The notes under the pieces were generated by a model that ran no database searches, had not been told where the DNA came from, and worked only from the letters and a program-made list of their open reading frames with translations. Source: Paenibacillus taiwanensis DSM 18679 (GTDB taxonomy: Bacteria; Bacillota; Bacilli; Paenibacillales; Paenibacillaceae). Taken from it: a stretch of DNA of 64,000 bases. The translations under genes and the position numbers were made by a program. The stretch lies in contig NZ_KE384308.1 of NCBI RefSeq assembly GCF_000425125.1, positions 372,692 to 436,691 on the forward strand, read 5' to 3'. This document shows, piece after piece, positions 54,225 through 63,955 of the stretch (its first letter is position 1; the number at the start of each line of letters is the position of its first letter).

Positions 54225-55475
54225 CTATTTAGTTGAATATTCGCTTACTTCAAAGGTTAGAATTTTATCGAAAATAACATAATCTTTACGACTGCTGAAT
54301 GGCCCTTTGTTATTGTTGTGCTTGTTTATTGCATAGGAAGCGGTTCCTGATCCAGCTTGTTTGTTTTCATACCAGGTGATGAATGCATTGACTTCTTGCA
54401 TGCTAAGGTCAAACTCTTTTTCGAGACCCGTATTCATTGTGACAACTAAAATTGCCCGTTCTCCTTGTGGTTGCTCTGGCACTTCAGGTTTGGGAACTTC
54501 TTTATTTTCAAATGTATACATCTCTACAGTAGTAATTATCTTTTCACTAGTTGTTCCCCCGATGATATACAAATTATTGTTAACAACAGCAGAAACAGCC
54601 TGAGTTCTAGGGAATGTTAATTTATCAAAGTTAGTAAGTGTATTGGATTGGGGATCGTACACCTCGATTTTATCTACCGCACCGGAAGAACCATTTGTTG
54701 ACCCACCTAAAACGTATATCTTCCCCTCGACTACTGCAATGCTCATAGCATTTCGAGCAACTGAACTATGCTTACTTTGAGTCCACACATCTTGGACAGG
54801 ATCATATTTTAAGATTACACTAGTAGAATCAGTAAAATCCCAACCACCAAATGCGTATATTTTCCCGCCTACTTCAGCAGCTATTATTCCATTACTTGTA
54901 ATAGGCATGCTCGCTTTTTTGCTCCAAGTATTTGTAATTGGATCGAAGGATTCAGTTACAGATAACGCATTTGTGTTATCTCCGCCTCCGATCACATATA
55001 TTTTGTCACCAATGACAATGGAAGACGCCCATGATCTTGGTGTAGGCATATCTGCCGCTTGACTCCACGAGTCTAATTTAGGATCATAAACCTCAACTTT
55101 ATTCGTTCTTTCCACTTTACCATTTAGATCATAATACCCACCGAATACATAAATCTTTCCCTTAAATACAGAGGCTGTTGCACCAGCCCTTATTGACGGC
55201 ATGGCTTTCTTTTCTAACCAATTATCCGGCGCAGTATCATAAACATACGTATTGTTTCGTTTTATTCCTCCATAGGCTGCCTTACCATCAGATGAACCAC
55301 CAAACACGTATATTTTCCCTTCCGTTGTTGCTACGGCTGCACCAGCTCTCGGCTCTGGCAAATCACTTTTTTTGACCCAATTCATACCATCAGTTGCAGA
55401 AACAGAATTTGTCGGTAATGCAGCTAAAAAAATGGTTAGAACGAAAAAGATAGTACTAAACTTAAATTTATTCAT
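54225..55475 (-). CDS. Secreted Kelch-repeat protein
   Basis: 416 residues with a signal peptide (core about 8-22). Six Kelch blades follow, each with a pattern like GKIYVFGG and a later Trp (MNWVKKSDLPEPRAGAAV, DSWSQAADMPTPRSWASS and others), forming a six-bladed propeller up to about residue 330. The last ~75 residues (LVVTMNTGLEKEFDLSMQEVNAFITWYENK) form a separate small domain found fused to such propellers in Paenibacillus. Probably a cell-surface binding protein; the ligand is unknown. AAGG before the ATG. Confidence 0.85.
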   Translation of the reverse strand: MNKFKFSTIFFVLTIFLAALPTNSVSATDGMNWVKKSDLPEPRAGAAVATTEGKIYVFGGSSDGKAAYGGIKRNNTYVYDTAPDNWLEKKAMPSIRAGATASVFKGKIYVFGGYYDLNGKVERTNKVEVYDPKLDSWSQAADMPTPRSWASSIVIGDKIYVIGGGDNTNALSVTESFDPITNTWSKKASMPITSNGIIAAEVGGKIYAFGGWDFTDSTSVILKYDPVQDVWTQSKHSSVARNAMSIAVVEGKIYVLGGSTNGSSGAVDKIEVYDPQSNTLTNFDKLTFPRTQAVSAVVNNNLYIIGGTTSEKIITTVEMYTFENKEVPKPEVPEQPQGERAILVVTMNTGLEKEFDLSMQEVNAFITWYENKQAGSGTASYAINKHNNNKGPFSSRKDYVIFDKILTFEVSEYSTK

Positions 55476-55724
55476 TCTAGTTAGCCTTCACTTATGTTGT
55501 GTCTTAAGCAAGACTACAACATAAGTGACGGATTGTCTAAACATTAATAAACATATTTTTCAATATATTATAATGGATTCTATTTATCTCAATTCTTAGA
55601 CAACTTAGCTTTTTTTGATCACCTGCTCCGCCTCCGTTCTATTCTGATTGGTCTTCTCTTGTCTTTGAATGGTCCCACACCGTCTGTAGTATCAATTTTA
55701 AATTAGTTATTTAATTAGTTATTT

Positions 55725-56072
55725 TTAGTGTTCACTGCCCCTTTTATAAATGTATCCTTCATAATACACAGTAATTTCTCGACCACCTTTTATTTCTTTT
55801 GTTTTTGTTTTATCACGGTTCTGTTCCAATCTACCTGACCAATAGTTTCCTTGTGAATCAGTTTCTTCATACTCATGGTAACCTATGCCAGTAACGCAAG
55901 GGTCGTTACCTTTACACGTATACTTTTTTGAGACACTTTTCCATTTCTTTGTTGATAGAACTGTAATGTTAGTACTTTGTTTTTGCTGAGCATCAATTGG
56001 CTGCGCTGTAATATATGACGCTGATGCAAATAAAATTAAAGCAGATGCCATTGTGACAATAGTTTTTTTCAT
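55725..56072 (-). CDS. Small secreted protein, unknown function
   Basis: 115 residues with a signal peptide (core about 7-22, cleavage near AQPIDA). The mature part of about 90 residues is Lys-rich and contains two cysteines (KYTCKGNDPCVTG) that could form a disulfide, and the pattern GYHEYEETDSQGNYWSGRLEQNR. No family recognised. AGGAGGG ribosome site 7 nt before the ATG makes it a believable gene. Confidence 0.65.
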   Translation of the reverse strand: MKKTIVTMASALILFASASYITAQPIDAQQKQSTNITVLSTKKWKSVSKKYTCKGNDPCVTGIGYHEYEETDSQGNYWSGRLEQNRDKTKTKEIKGGREITVYYEGYIYKRGSEH

Positions 56073-56460
56073 TGTTTTCCCTCCTACTTAATTTTTGTGT
56101 TAAATACAGCCCAAATGTATGATTTTGTATTGAAATTTTAATAACTTAATTTGGTGGTCTCATGACTTTTTGATAAATGAACCCTTTGACACACCACATC
56201 TAGTGAGTCTAATGAACTATTATTTTCCGGATTTAGGTTCTCTTCGCACCCTCTCATCGATGGCAGCCCTAATTATAGTGCGCTTTCTGATAGGTAATTT
56301 GACAAAACTAGTTGGGCAAGATACGGAGTTTGTGTAGCGCATAAGGAATTTGGTAGTCAAAAATGTGAAGGGGCTCTATCCCTACGATATCCGATCTATA
56401 AGCGAGGCACAAAGGCAAATTGAACAATAAATTAGTTGAATTGCAAAGAGTATTTTATCT
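56073..56460. other. Intergenic gap, 388 bp, with a decayed-looking reading frame
   Basis: On the plus strand, a frame of about 65 codons (DTPHLVSLMNYYFPDLGSLR...) ends at a TAG near 56335. The same frame then continues for 30 more codons (RIRNLVVKNVKGLYPYD...) to a TAA. There is no ribosome site. The YFPDL segment vaguely recalls IS110-type transposases; identification is not secure. Otherwise the upstream part should hold the promoter of the 115-residue protein gene. Confidence 0.25.
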
Positions 56461-56913
56461 TCAGTTAGCTTCAAAGAAATCAATAGTATAATCGAAGGAA
56501 GTATCATGCATAGTCTCTACGCCGATATAATAAACCTGATCTTTAGTTAATTGATAGTCAAATCTCAGCTCGTTTCGAGAATTCAATTTTTTGCTTTTCA
56601 AGACCGCTCCCGTCTTGGAATAGAGTACAACCTCCAATTCCCCAGCAGGAACATCTTGCAATATGCCACAATCGATTGTAAAGGTTCCGGTATTGGGAGC
56701 TTGAAACCTAAAATAATCGAAATCAGATTCACTAGACATCTGACCATCAAGAATAACGTAATCTACAAAACTAAAGTTTGTAGCTTTTGTGAAACTGTCA
56801 TTCGGTTCAATTTCGTTAACCCGCTTAATTTCTGCATAAGCTGATGAGGACATTCCAACTGCCATTACAAGTGTTAAAATACCGGCTACGATCTTCTTTT
56901 TCATACAAAGCAC
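56461..56913 (-). CDS. Secreted PPC-domain protein
   Basis: 150 residues. A signal peptide (to about residue 28, SSAYAE) precedes a single bacterial pre-peptidase C-terminal (PPC) beta-sandwich: NEIEPNDSFTKATNF, DYFRFQAPNTGTFTIDC, LEVVLYSKTGAVL and YYIGVETMHDTSFDYTIDF. PPC domains usually trail secreted peptidases; here it stands alone without a catalytic part, which is rare but known. The GTG at 56913 is the likely start, since AGGAGGG is 6 nt upstream; the following ATG would be 15 nt away. Role unknown, perhaps adhesion or inhibitor. Confidence 0.78.
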   Translation of the reverse strand: MLCMKKKIVAGILTLVMAVGMSSSAYAEIKRVNEIEPNDSFTKATNFSFVDYVILDGQMSSESDFDYFRFQAPNTGTFTIDCGILQDVPAGELEVVLYSKTGAVLKSKKLNSRNELRFDYQLTKDQVYYIGVETMHDTSFDYTIDFFEAN

Positions 56914-57342
56914 ACAAAACCCTCCTAGTATATGGGATATAGTTGTCCTGCAATATCATTATTTAACATAGACAATTACTCAGCAATAGATTTGGGTTAA
57001 ATAGTAATCAAAGCACTAAAGAAAGTCATCATCCTACCATAAAAAACTACTAAACAGTAAACATTTTATCTCCTTTACAATCAGTCATTTTTCGTATTCT
57101 CTGTGTAACCCCTATAAACATGCCTGATCTAATGATAGCGCTTCTAAACGCTCAATTTTATTTAACAAAATTTCAAATCTTATTCATGGCCCCATACGCT
57201 TAACTTCATGTATTTGTCATACGGATGTGTGTGGATAAGTATGAAAATTGAATCCATTAAATATTTCTTGGAATACAAAAAATAGTTGGGCATTTGTTGG
57301 GCGAGCAGCAGATCAACTCCTCATTAATAATCATGCACCCAC
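56914..57342. other. Intergenic gap, 429 bp, nothing recognised
   Basis: A/T-rich spacer between the glnA terminator and the PPC gene. Beyond the expected promoter of the PPC gene close to 56914-57000 I see no ORF with a ribosome site, no repeat and no RNA signature. Confidence 0.4.
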
Positions 57343-57382
57343 AAAAAGAAAAACCCCAGAAGCCTTATGGCTCCTAGGGTTC
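57343..57382 (-). terminator. Intrinsic terminator of the glnRA operon
   Basis: AACCCTAGGAGCC / GGCTTCTGGGGTT stem (two G-U pairs, loop ATAA) followed by TTTCTTTTT on the minus strand. Confidence 0.88.
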
Positions 57383-57388
57383 TAGGTA

Positions 57389-58717
57389 CTAGTACAACGT
57401 CATATATTGATCGCGTTCCCATTGGTGAACTTGCGTTCTATACATATCCCACTCAATCTCTTTCAGCTCCAAGAAGTGCTGCAACGCGTGCTCGCCCAAC
57501 GCTTCGCACATCGTCTCATCGCTCAGCAACGCTTCCAGTGACTCCTTCAAACTGGATGGCAAGCTTGGAATGCCTTCAGATACGCGTTCCTCTTCTGTCA
57601 TCACATAGATGTTACGGTCTGTTGGAGCAGGCAACGCTGTACGGTTCTTAATTCCATCAAGTCCTGCTTTAAGAATAACAGCCAGTGCCAAGTAAGGGTT
57701 AGCGGATGGATCTGGGTTCCGTACTTCAACGCGTGTACTCAAACCGCGGGAAGCTGGAATACGGATCATCGGACTACGGTTACTCGCGGACCAAGCTACA
57801 TAACATGGAGCTTCATAGCCAGGTACAAGGCGCTTGTAAGAGTTAACTGTTGGATTCGTAATTGCCGCAAAGCCGCGCGCATGGTTCAATACACCTGCCA
57901 TAAAGGAGCGTGCATCCGCACTAAGACCACTTGCATCCTGCTCATCCACAAATGCATTTTCTGATCCGTTAAACAGAGAAATATTACAGTGCATACCAGA
58001 GCCATTTACGCCAAACAATGGCTTCGCCATAAATGTAGCATGCAGACCATGTTGACGAGCAATCGTCTTCACGACCAGCTTAAACGTCTGAATTTGGTCA
58101 GCCGCTTTAATTGCATTTGCGTATTTGAAATCAATCTCATGCTGACCTGGTGCAACCTCATGATGGGAAGCTTCGATTTCAAAGCCCATTTCTTCCAACT
58201 TCAACACGATTTCACGACGGCAGTTTTCACCCAAATCAGTTGGTGCAAGGTCAAAATATCCACCCTGATCATTTAATTCCATTGTTGGGTTGCCCTTCTC
58301 ATCTGTCTTAAATAAGAAAAATTCAGGTTCAGGACCGACATTCATCGCTGTGAAACCAAGCTCTTCCGCTTCTTTCAGCGCACGCTTTAAAATACCACGT
58401 GGACAACCAGCGAATGGAGTACCGTCCGGCATGTACACATCACAGATCATTCGTGCTACACGATCTTCAGTCACCCAAGGGAAGATGACCCAAGTGTCAA
58501 GATCAGGAACAAGATACATATCCGACTCCTCGATCCGTACATATCCTTCGATAGAAGATCCGTCAAACATCATCTTGTTGTCCAACGCCTTCTGTAATTG
58601 GCTCGTTGGAATTTCTACATTCTTGATCGTTCCAAGCAAGTCAGTAAATTGCAAACGAATGAAACGAACATTTTGCTCTTTAGCGATACGGATAATATCT
58701 TCTCTTGTGTAACCCAC
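57389..58717 (-). CDS. glnA: Glutamine synthetase, type I
   Basis: 442 residues (B. subtilis 444). The beta-Grasp N-terminal domain has [14 protein letters not shown] near 24 and [20 protein letters not shown] near 50-69. The catalytic domain has [19 protein letters not shown] near 188, NGSGMHCN near 237 and [13 protein letters not shown] near 310. It makes glutamine from glutamate, ammonia and ATP, and in Bacillales also signals nitrogen state by binding GlnR and TnrA. The start is the GTG at 58717, placed 6 nt after AAAGGAGAGG and matching the known N terminus; an ATG 24 nt upstream sits before that site. Operon with glnR, 33 nt upstream. Confidence 0.97.
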   Translation of the reverse strand: MGYTREDIIRIAKEQNVRFIRLQFTDLLGTIKNVEIPTSQLQKALDNKMMFDGSSIEGYVRIEESDMYLVPDLDTWVIFPWVTEDRVARMICDVYMPDGTPFAGCPRGILKRALKEAEELGFTAMNVGPEPEFFLFKTDEKGNPTMELNDQGGYFDLAPTDLGENCRREIVLKLEEMGFEIEASHHEVAPGQHEIDFKYANAIKAADQIQTFKLVVKTIARQHGLHATFMAKPLFGVNGSGMHCNISLFNGSENAFVDEQDASGLSADARSFMAGVLNHARGFAAITNPTVNSYKRLVPGYEAPCYVAWSASNRSPMIRIPASRGLSTRVEVRNPDPSANPYLALAVILKAGLDGIKNRTALPAPTDRNIYVMTEEERVSEGIPSLPSSLKESLEALLSDETMCEALGEHALQHFLELKEIEWDMYRTQVHQWERDQYMTLY

Positions 58718-58750
58718 GTGTAACCTCTCCTTTATATTCATGTATGATGC

Positions 58751-59161
58751 TTATTTCGTAAAGAAACGGGACAATTCTCCTTGAATTAACGAGACTTGCC
58801 CAGGTCTCTTGCCGGCCATTAATTGTTGCTTAAGCATACGATGCAGTTGAGCATCGGACATTTCCTTGCGCTTAGACTCCGAGTCAGCGCTTAACACCGT
58901 TGCTTCGCTAGATTCCTTGGACATAGGATTAAGCACTTGCTTAATTCCTGCAATGTTAACCCCCTTCTCAATGAGGGCTTTAATCTCTAACAGTCGTTCA
59001 ACATCGTTAAATGAAAATAAACGCTGGTTTCCCGAGGTACGAGCCGGCATAATGAGTTCATGTTGCTCATAGTACCGAATTTGACGAGCCGTCAAATCCG
59101 TTAACTTCATTACGATGCCGATTGGAAACAACGCCATGTTTCTGCGAATGTCATCACCCAT
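58751..59161 (-). CDS. glnR: GlnR, MerR-family repressor of nitrogen genes
   Basis: 136 residues. It starts MGDDIRRNMALFPIGIV as in other GlnR proteins. The MerR winged helix (LTDLTARQIRYYEQHELIMPARTSGNQRLFSFNDV, about 20-54) is followed by a dimer helix and a C-terminal tail ending SRFFTK, which in B. subtilis is the segment that senses feedback-inhibited glutamine synthetase. It represses glnRA when nitrogen is plentiful. An operator-like repeat covers its promoter. Confidence 0.96.
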   Translation of the reverse strand: MGDDIRRNMALFPIGIVMKLTDLTARQIRYYEQHELIMPARTSGNQRLFSFNDVERLLEIKALIEKGVNIAGIKQVLNPMSKESSEATVLSADSESKRKEMSDAQLHRMLKQQLMAGKRPGQVSLIQGELSRFFTK

Positions 59162-59193
59162 CGTTCATCAACCTTCCTCATCGTAATACCGAA

Positions 59194-59208
59194 TTAGGTT
59201 TATTCTAA
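59194..59208. promoter_or_regulatory. Candidate GlnR operator
   Basis: TTAG-N7-CTAA inverted repeat with the spacing of the GlnR/TnrA site (TGTNA-N7-TNACA). It overlaps the -10 box of glnR. Confidence 0.6.
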
Positions 59209-59230
59209 CCTTCGGAAGCAAAGGTGTCAA
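59202..59230 (-). promoter_or_regulatory. Sigma-A promoter of glnRA
   Basis: TTGACA (59230-59225), 17-bp spacer, TAGAAT (59207-59202) on the minus strand: perfect -35 and one -10 mismatch. Confidence 0.85.
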
Positions 59231-59253
59231 CCCATGTAAGCTAAACTAACAAC

Positions 59254-59307
59254 AAAAAAACGCAGGTTGATGAAAAAAAGACCTCATCCTAACTAACCTG
59301 CGTTTTT
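59254..59307 (-). terminator. Intrinsic terminator of the ynbB gene
   Basis: AAACGCAGGTT / AACCTGCGTTT outer stem around an A-rich loop. T run on the minus strand, with reverse symmetry. Confidence 0.85.
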
Positions 59308-59397
59308 GGCTATTCTATTCTTACTGAATAAGACTGTTCTACAACAAAAAACTATCAGTCATCAGTACATATAAACTAAAAAATGAAGGCTAAGAGA

Positions 59398-60654
59398 CTA
59401 CACACTCAATAAGCCACGATCAATCATCGTTTGTAAAGCCCGTAACGCCCCCAGCTTAGCATGCGCGTACGTAAGCCCACCCTGCATGTAGGCCGTATAG
59501 GGCTCACGTATTGGCGCATCGGCGGACAATTCAAGGCTCCCCCCTTGAATAAAGGTGCCCGCAGCCATAATAACAGGATGCTCGTATCCTGGCATGTCCC
59601 ACGGCTCGGGTACGACGTGGGCATCTACCGCTGACGCTTGCTGCACCCCTTGCACAAAGGCAATCAAATGCTCTGCTGCATGAAAACGTATCGCCTGAAT
59701 GAGATCCGTCCTTGGCTTAGACCAATGCGGCGAAGTCTCAAAGCCAAGTTCTTTGAATAACGCTGCTGCAAACACACTTCCGCGCACAGCCTGTCCAACA
59801 GTCGTTGGCGCCAAAAACAAGCCTTGATACATGGCTCGTGTCATTCCAAGCATAGCGCCTACTTCTCCGCCAATTCCAGGCGCAGTTAAACGTTGTGCGG
59901 CAAGCTCCACATAGGCTTTATGACCTGCAATGTATCCGCCCGTGGAAGCAATGCCGCCACCAGGATTTTTGATTAAAGAACCCGCAATCAAATCTGCACC
60001 GACTTCGGTTGGTTCTAACAATTCCGTAAACTCACCATAACAATTATCTACAAATACGATCAGATCAGCGCGAATCTCTCGAATACGCTTAACCATCTCC
60101 CCGATTTGATCAACCGTAAATGATGCACGCCAGTCATAGCCGCGCGAACGTTGTATCCCGATAACTTTCGTATCCTTCGTAATGGCAGCAGCAACTGCCT
60201 CCCAGTCCACTGCGTCCTGCGCGGTTAATGGCACTTCATTATAGGATATGCCGAAGTCGCGCAATGAACCTGTTCCATCCCCCTCTTTACCAATCACCTT
60301 GTGTAAGGTATCGTAGGGTGTCCCTGTAATATACAACAATTCATCTCCAGGGCGTAATACTGCAAATAAAGCCGTTGCAATAGTATGTGTGCCCGACACA
60401 AAGTGTGGACGAACTAATGCTGCCTCTGCACCAAAAACAGTCGCATACACCTCGTCCAGCACTTCACGACCTCGATCATTATAGCCATAACCTGTGGAAC
60501 TGGCAAAATGATAATCACTTACACGATGGGTTTGAAAAGCATCGATCACTTTCCATTGATTACGTTCTGCAATACGCTCAATATCACGTACGCTGCCTGC
60601 TATTTTAATTTCGACTTGTTGTTCAAGCTGCTGTAAAGCGGATGACAAATTCAT
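59398..60654 (-). CDS. ynbB: Methionine-gamma-lyase-like PLP protein (YnbB)
   Basis: 418 residues (B. subtilis YnbB ~421). PLP enzyme of the Cys/Met metabolism type, often annotated as aluminium-resistance protein. FASSTGYGYNDRGREVLDEVYA near 46, a GTHTIATALFA loop near 79, FVDNCYGEFTE near 201, and the PLP-lysine segment LIAGSLIKNPGGGIASTGGYIAG near 221-243. The real substrate is not known. Conserved position between hflX and glnR as in B. subtilis. ATG at 60654 chosen (AAGGGG 12 nt upstream). Confidence 0.9.
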   Translation of the reverse strand: MNLSSALQQLEQQVEIKIAGSVRDIERIAERNQWKVIDAFQTHRVSDYHFASSTGYGYNDRGREVLDEVYATVFGAEAALVRPHFVSGTHTIATALFAVLRPGDELLYITGTPYDTLHKVIGKEGDGTGSLRDFGISYNEVPLTAQDAVDWEAVAAAITKDTKVIGIQRSRGYDWRASFTVDQIGEMVKRIREIRADLIVFVDNCYGEFTELLEPTEVGADLIAGSLIKNPGGGIASTGGYIAGHKAYVELAAQRLTAPGIGGEVGAMLGMTRAMYQGLFLAPTTVGQAVRGSVFAAALFKELGFETSPHWSKPRTDLIQAIRFHAAEHLIAFVQGVQQASAVDAHVVPEPWDMPGYEHPVIMAAGTFIQGGSLELSADAPIREPYTAYMQGGLTYAHAKLGALRALQTMIDRGLLSV

Positions 60655-60716
60655 TTGTGCTCGTTTCCCCTTGCTGATCATGTTATTAAATATATTAAAG
60701 AGATACCTAATCCAGA

Positions 60717-62006
60717 CTAGTCCTGCTTCTCGAACGCTCTCAACTTATGACCATGAACTTCAGCCGCCGCGCGGTCCAGCCGTACACGCAGCAGCAATTG
60801 TTCGTCATCTGTCTGTTGGTCTATGACTTCGCCCATTCGATAAACAAGCGCAGCCAGATCCCCACGCGAGACTGGAATCGAATACGTAACCGTCTGTCCG
60901 ATCAGATGCTCCTGCACTACAGTACGTATCCGTTCCATATCCTGCTTTTCATAAGCGCTAATGAGGAAATGCGTACCATCTTGATGAAGCAATTGCAATT
61001 GTTCTGCTGTGCAAAGATCCTTCTTATTGTATAGCACAATTTCCGGCTTCGCTCCTGCGCCCAGCTCCTGCAAAATATTGGCGACCACACGCATTTGATC
61101 GTCGCGCATCGGCGAAGAAGCATCGACGACGTGTAAGATCAAATCTGCTTCATTTACTTCCTCTAACGTCGCCCGAAACGACGCTATTAAATCATGAGGC
61201 AAATTTTGAATAAACCCTACCGTATCTGTTAATACCACTTCCTTGCCGTTTGGCAGCTCCCACGTTCGGGTCGTCGGATCTAACGTAGCGAACAACTGGT
61301 TTTCGATATAGACGTCCGCAGCTGTCAATTGTTGAAGCAGTGTTGATTTGCCAGCATTTGTGTAACCTACAAGCGCGATCTGAATGACTCCGCTCTTCTT
61401 TCTACGTTCCCGATGGAGATGGCGATGCTTTACGACTTCTTCCAATTGGCGCTTCAGCTCCGCGATACGGTTACGAATGTGACGCCGATCCGTTTCCAGT
61501 TTGGATTCACCTGGACCTCTTGTCCCTATGCCTCCCCCTAATCTGGACAAATTTTTCCCATGACCAGAAAGACGGGGCAGCAAATAAGAGTGCTGTGCCA
61601 GCTCTACCTGAATGATACCTTCTCTTGTTTTGGCACGCTGCGCAAAAATATCAAGAATGAGCTGGGTCCGATCTATAATTTTAGCATCCAGCGCTTGTTC
61701 CAGGTTACGTACTTGCGCACCTGACAATTCCTGATCAAATATAGCAGTATTGGCTGCTAACTCATCCATAACAGCCTTTAGCTCCTGAACTTTACCCTTG
61801 CCAATAAACCACTTCGGGTCCCGCGTATCACGCGCCTGTGACATCGTAGAAACCACTTCCACACCTGCTGTCTCAGCCAGCTGCACAAGTTCATCCAACG
61901 AATACTGGGCATCGATGCCGCTTCTTTTTACTTCATCCGTTATGAGAGTAACCAAGACAGCGCGATCTGGAATCGCCTCGGTTGTGTTGTATGTAGTCGT
62001 TCCCAT
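60717..62006 (-). CDS. hflX: Ribosome-associated GTPase HflX
   Basis: 429 residues. The N-terminal HflX domain (DPKWFIGKGKVQELK near 63, SRLGGGIGTRGPGESKLETDRR near 158-179) and a coiled linker are followed by a GTPase domain: G1 GYTNAGKST near 213, G2/G3 with LTDTVGFIQNLPHDL near 260 and G4 NKKD near 330. HflX binds and splits stalled 70S ribosomes after stress. Conserved in order with ynbB and spoVK. Start at 62006 has AAGGAGC 12 nt upstream; the reading from 62042 lacks a site. Confidence 0.95.
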   Translation of the reverse strand: MGTTTYNTTEAIPDRAVLVTLITDEVKRSGIDAQYSLDELVQLAETAGVEVVSTMSQARDTRDPKWFIGKGKVQELKAVMDELAANTAIFDQELSGAQVRNLEQALDAKIIDRTQLILDIFAQRAKTREGIIQVELAQHSYLLPRLSGHGKNLSRLGGGIGTRGPGESKLETDRRHIRNRIAELKRQLEEVVKHRHLHRERRKKSGVIQIALVGYTNAGKSTLLQQLTAADVYIENQLFATLDPTTRTWELPNGKEVVLTDTVGFIQNLPHDLIASFRATLEEVNEADLILHVVDASSPMRDDQMRVVANILQELGAGAKPEIVLYNKKDLCTAEQLQLLHQDGTHFLISAYEKQDMERIRTVVQEHLIGQTVTYSIPVSRGDLAALVYRMGEVIDQQTDDEQLLLRVRLDRAAAEVHGHKLRAFEKQD

Positions 62007-62128
62007 GTAACAGCGTAAGCTCCTTCGTCTGACAGTATCCATTTAACGGACCTATTTTGCAGTGCAATACGATATACAGTATACCTCATTTTGGCTCGCA
62101 ATTTAAATGTGCTGCTCTTTGTGTCTCT

Positions 62129-63136
62129 CTATTCCTTCGTGAGCAAATGAATATACCGATCAAATGGATCAACCGACTGGCTAGGAGCTGGTTCATTCTT
62201 TTCAAAGTAATGAAAATCTTCGTTCGTCAAATTTATCAAATTGGATTTATTTATTTTGCTTGAGGACCACTTTCTAGTTAGTCTTACAGCATGGTTTCGT
62301 ATTGCTTTTTCTAACATATTTCTAATAAATCGAGCGTTACTGAAATTTTGCTTTATCTCTTTTTCTTTCACAATGTACTCTTTAATCTTATCAATGGCTG
62401 ACGGTTGGATAACATACTCCTTTTCAAACGCCATTTTGAGTAAAATCTTGATTAGTTCGTCGATCGAATAGTCAGGAAAATCTACATGCATCGCAAAACG
62501 AGAAGGCAGTCCAGTATTTAATTCCAATAAGTCATTCATTTCCCGTGGATATCCCGCAATAATCAAAATAAAGTCATTTCGCCGGTCTTCCATTAGTTTC
62601 ACCAAACAGTCGATCGCTTCTTTTCCAAAATCTTTTTCCCCACCACGCGCCAAACTATAAGCTTCATCTACAAACAGTACGCCGCCCATTGCCTTTTTAA
62701 CCACTTCTCTCGTCTTCTGAGCCGTATGACCAATGTATTCCCCAACCAGATCAGCACGATCCACTTCAAGCAGATGACCTTTAGAAATGACTCCGAGTTG
62801 GTGGAACATCTTTGCTACAATTCTAGCCACTGTCGTTTTCCCTGTGCCCGGATTACCTGAGAAGATCATATGATACACTTGCGAATTTGCCTGCAACCCC
62901 TCGGCTTGCCGAATTTTTTGAACACGCAGCATCGCGTATATTTCAAATACAATTTGTTTTACTTCATCAAGACCAATCATCTCGTCAAGCTCATTAAACG
63001 CTTCGGGAAACTCTTCAGCAATGGAGGTGGTCATCGATTCCTTTGGCTCAGGCGGTTGTATCGATTCCGAATAGTTATTAAAGACGATACTAATTTTTCG
63101 ATCTTGAGTAGTAATAGAGCGATTATCACTTGTCAC
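62129..63136 (-). CDS. spoVK: Stage V sporulation protein K (AAA+ ATPase)
   Basis: 335 residues (B. subtilis ~322). CbbX-type AAA+ domain: Walker A FSGNPGTGKTTVARI near 93-107, Walker B GGVLFVDEAYSLARGG near 151, sensor-1 LIIAGYPREMND near 190, arginine finger GLPSRF near 209. Needed for spore maturation in B. subtilis and transcribed in the mother cell. GTG start, 9 nt after AAGGAG. Same neighbour order (spoVK-hflX-ynbB-glnR-glnA) as in B. subtilis. Confidence 0.94.
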   Translation of the reverse strand: MTSDNRSITTQDRKISIVFNNYSESIQPPEPKESMTTSIAEEFPEAFNELDEMIGLDEVKQIVFEIYAMLRVQKIRQAEGLQANSQVYHMIFSGNPGTGKTTVARIVAKMFHQLGVISKGHLLEVDRADLVGEYIGHTAQKTREVVKKAMGGVLFVDEAYSLARGGEKDFGKEAIDCLVKLMEDRRNDFILIIAGYPREMNDLLELNTGLPSRFAMHVDFPDYSIDELIKILLKMAFEKEYVIQPSAIDKIKEYIVKEKEIKQNFSNARFIRNMLEKAIRNHAVRLTRKWSSSKINKSNLINLTNEDFHYFEKNEPAPSQSVDPFDRYIHLLTKE

Positions 63137-63295
63137 TTAAAATCACTCCTTCATTTAAAGCTATACCCTCTGAATCACTTCACCTATATTACAATTGATC
63201 CTCCCGACGTGTCGCCCTATGACATTCGTTATTTAGCAAACTAATTCATGCCGCTTATCCAACATATTCTATTGATAGCAAGGATATTAGCAGAT

Positions 63296-63955
63296 TTAGA
63301 GCCACAGCTCGTCCCATTTCCATTTCGTATAAGCAAGTGTCTCTCGGCCAAAATGGTAAACGGTTGACAGAACCTTACTTGCTACTGTTTCGACATGCAA
63401 CTGCTCGTACCCCAGCTTTGCCGCTATTTCATACGCCCTATTACCGTGAAAATTATGTGTGACAATCGTAACCGATGACCACTGATGCTCACGAACAATA
63501 GGCTGTGCGAATTGTAAATTTTCCAGTGTGCTTGTAGATGAGTTTTCCAGCCATATAACTGACTCTGGAATGCCATGTGCAATTAAATAACGTTTGCTGC
63601 CCTCCGCTTCTGTATAAGTGGCCGTAGGCGTATCTTTGCCGCCTGTGACGATAACTTGCTTGAAGCGACCTTCATTGTAGAGCTTCACCATCAGATCAAG
63701 GCGCTCCTTTAATCCAGGGCTTGGCTCATCCCCCCACAAAGACGCCCCTAGCACAATGCCAACATCACTTGTTGCAAGCGGAGTTCCATCGCTTGTGCCT
63801 GTTATTTTCCACAGGACGTAACCTGTCCATAACAACCCTAACAGAAGCAATGCGCCGATCAACAACACTATTCTACGGATTAGCCCCGCTCGTTTCGGTT
63901 TATTTTGCCGTGTGCTGCGCGGAGGCGTTGCTGCATGATCCAACATTTCTGTCAT
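63296..63955 (-). CDS. YdcF/SanA-family membrane protein (DUF218)
   Basis: 219 residues. One membrane helix (about 25-46) followed by a DUF218 domain: DVGIVLGASLWGDEPSPGLKERLDLMVKLY near 63, VIVTGGKDTPTATYTEAEGSKRYLIAHGIPESVIWLENSSTST near 100 and SVTIVTHNFHGNRAYEIAAKLGY near 162. Members are extracytoplasmic and linked to envelope integrity or vancomycin tolerance, with no defined reaction. Start at 63955 directly follows AAAGGGGGACC. Confidence 0.88.
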   Translation of the reverse strand: MTEMLDHAATPPRSTRQNKPKRAGLIRRIVLLIGALLLLGLLWTGYVLWKITGTSDGTPLATSDVGIVLGASLWGDEPSPGLKERLDLMVKLYNEGRFKQVIVTGGKDTPTATYTEAEGSKRYLIAHGIPESVIWLENSSTSTLENLQFAQPIVREHQWSSVTIVTHNFHGNRAYEIAAKLGYEQLHVETVASKVLSTVYHFGRETLAYTKWKWDELWL

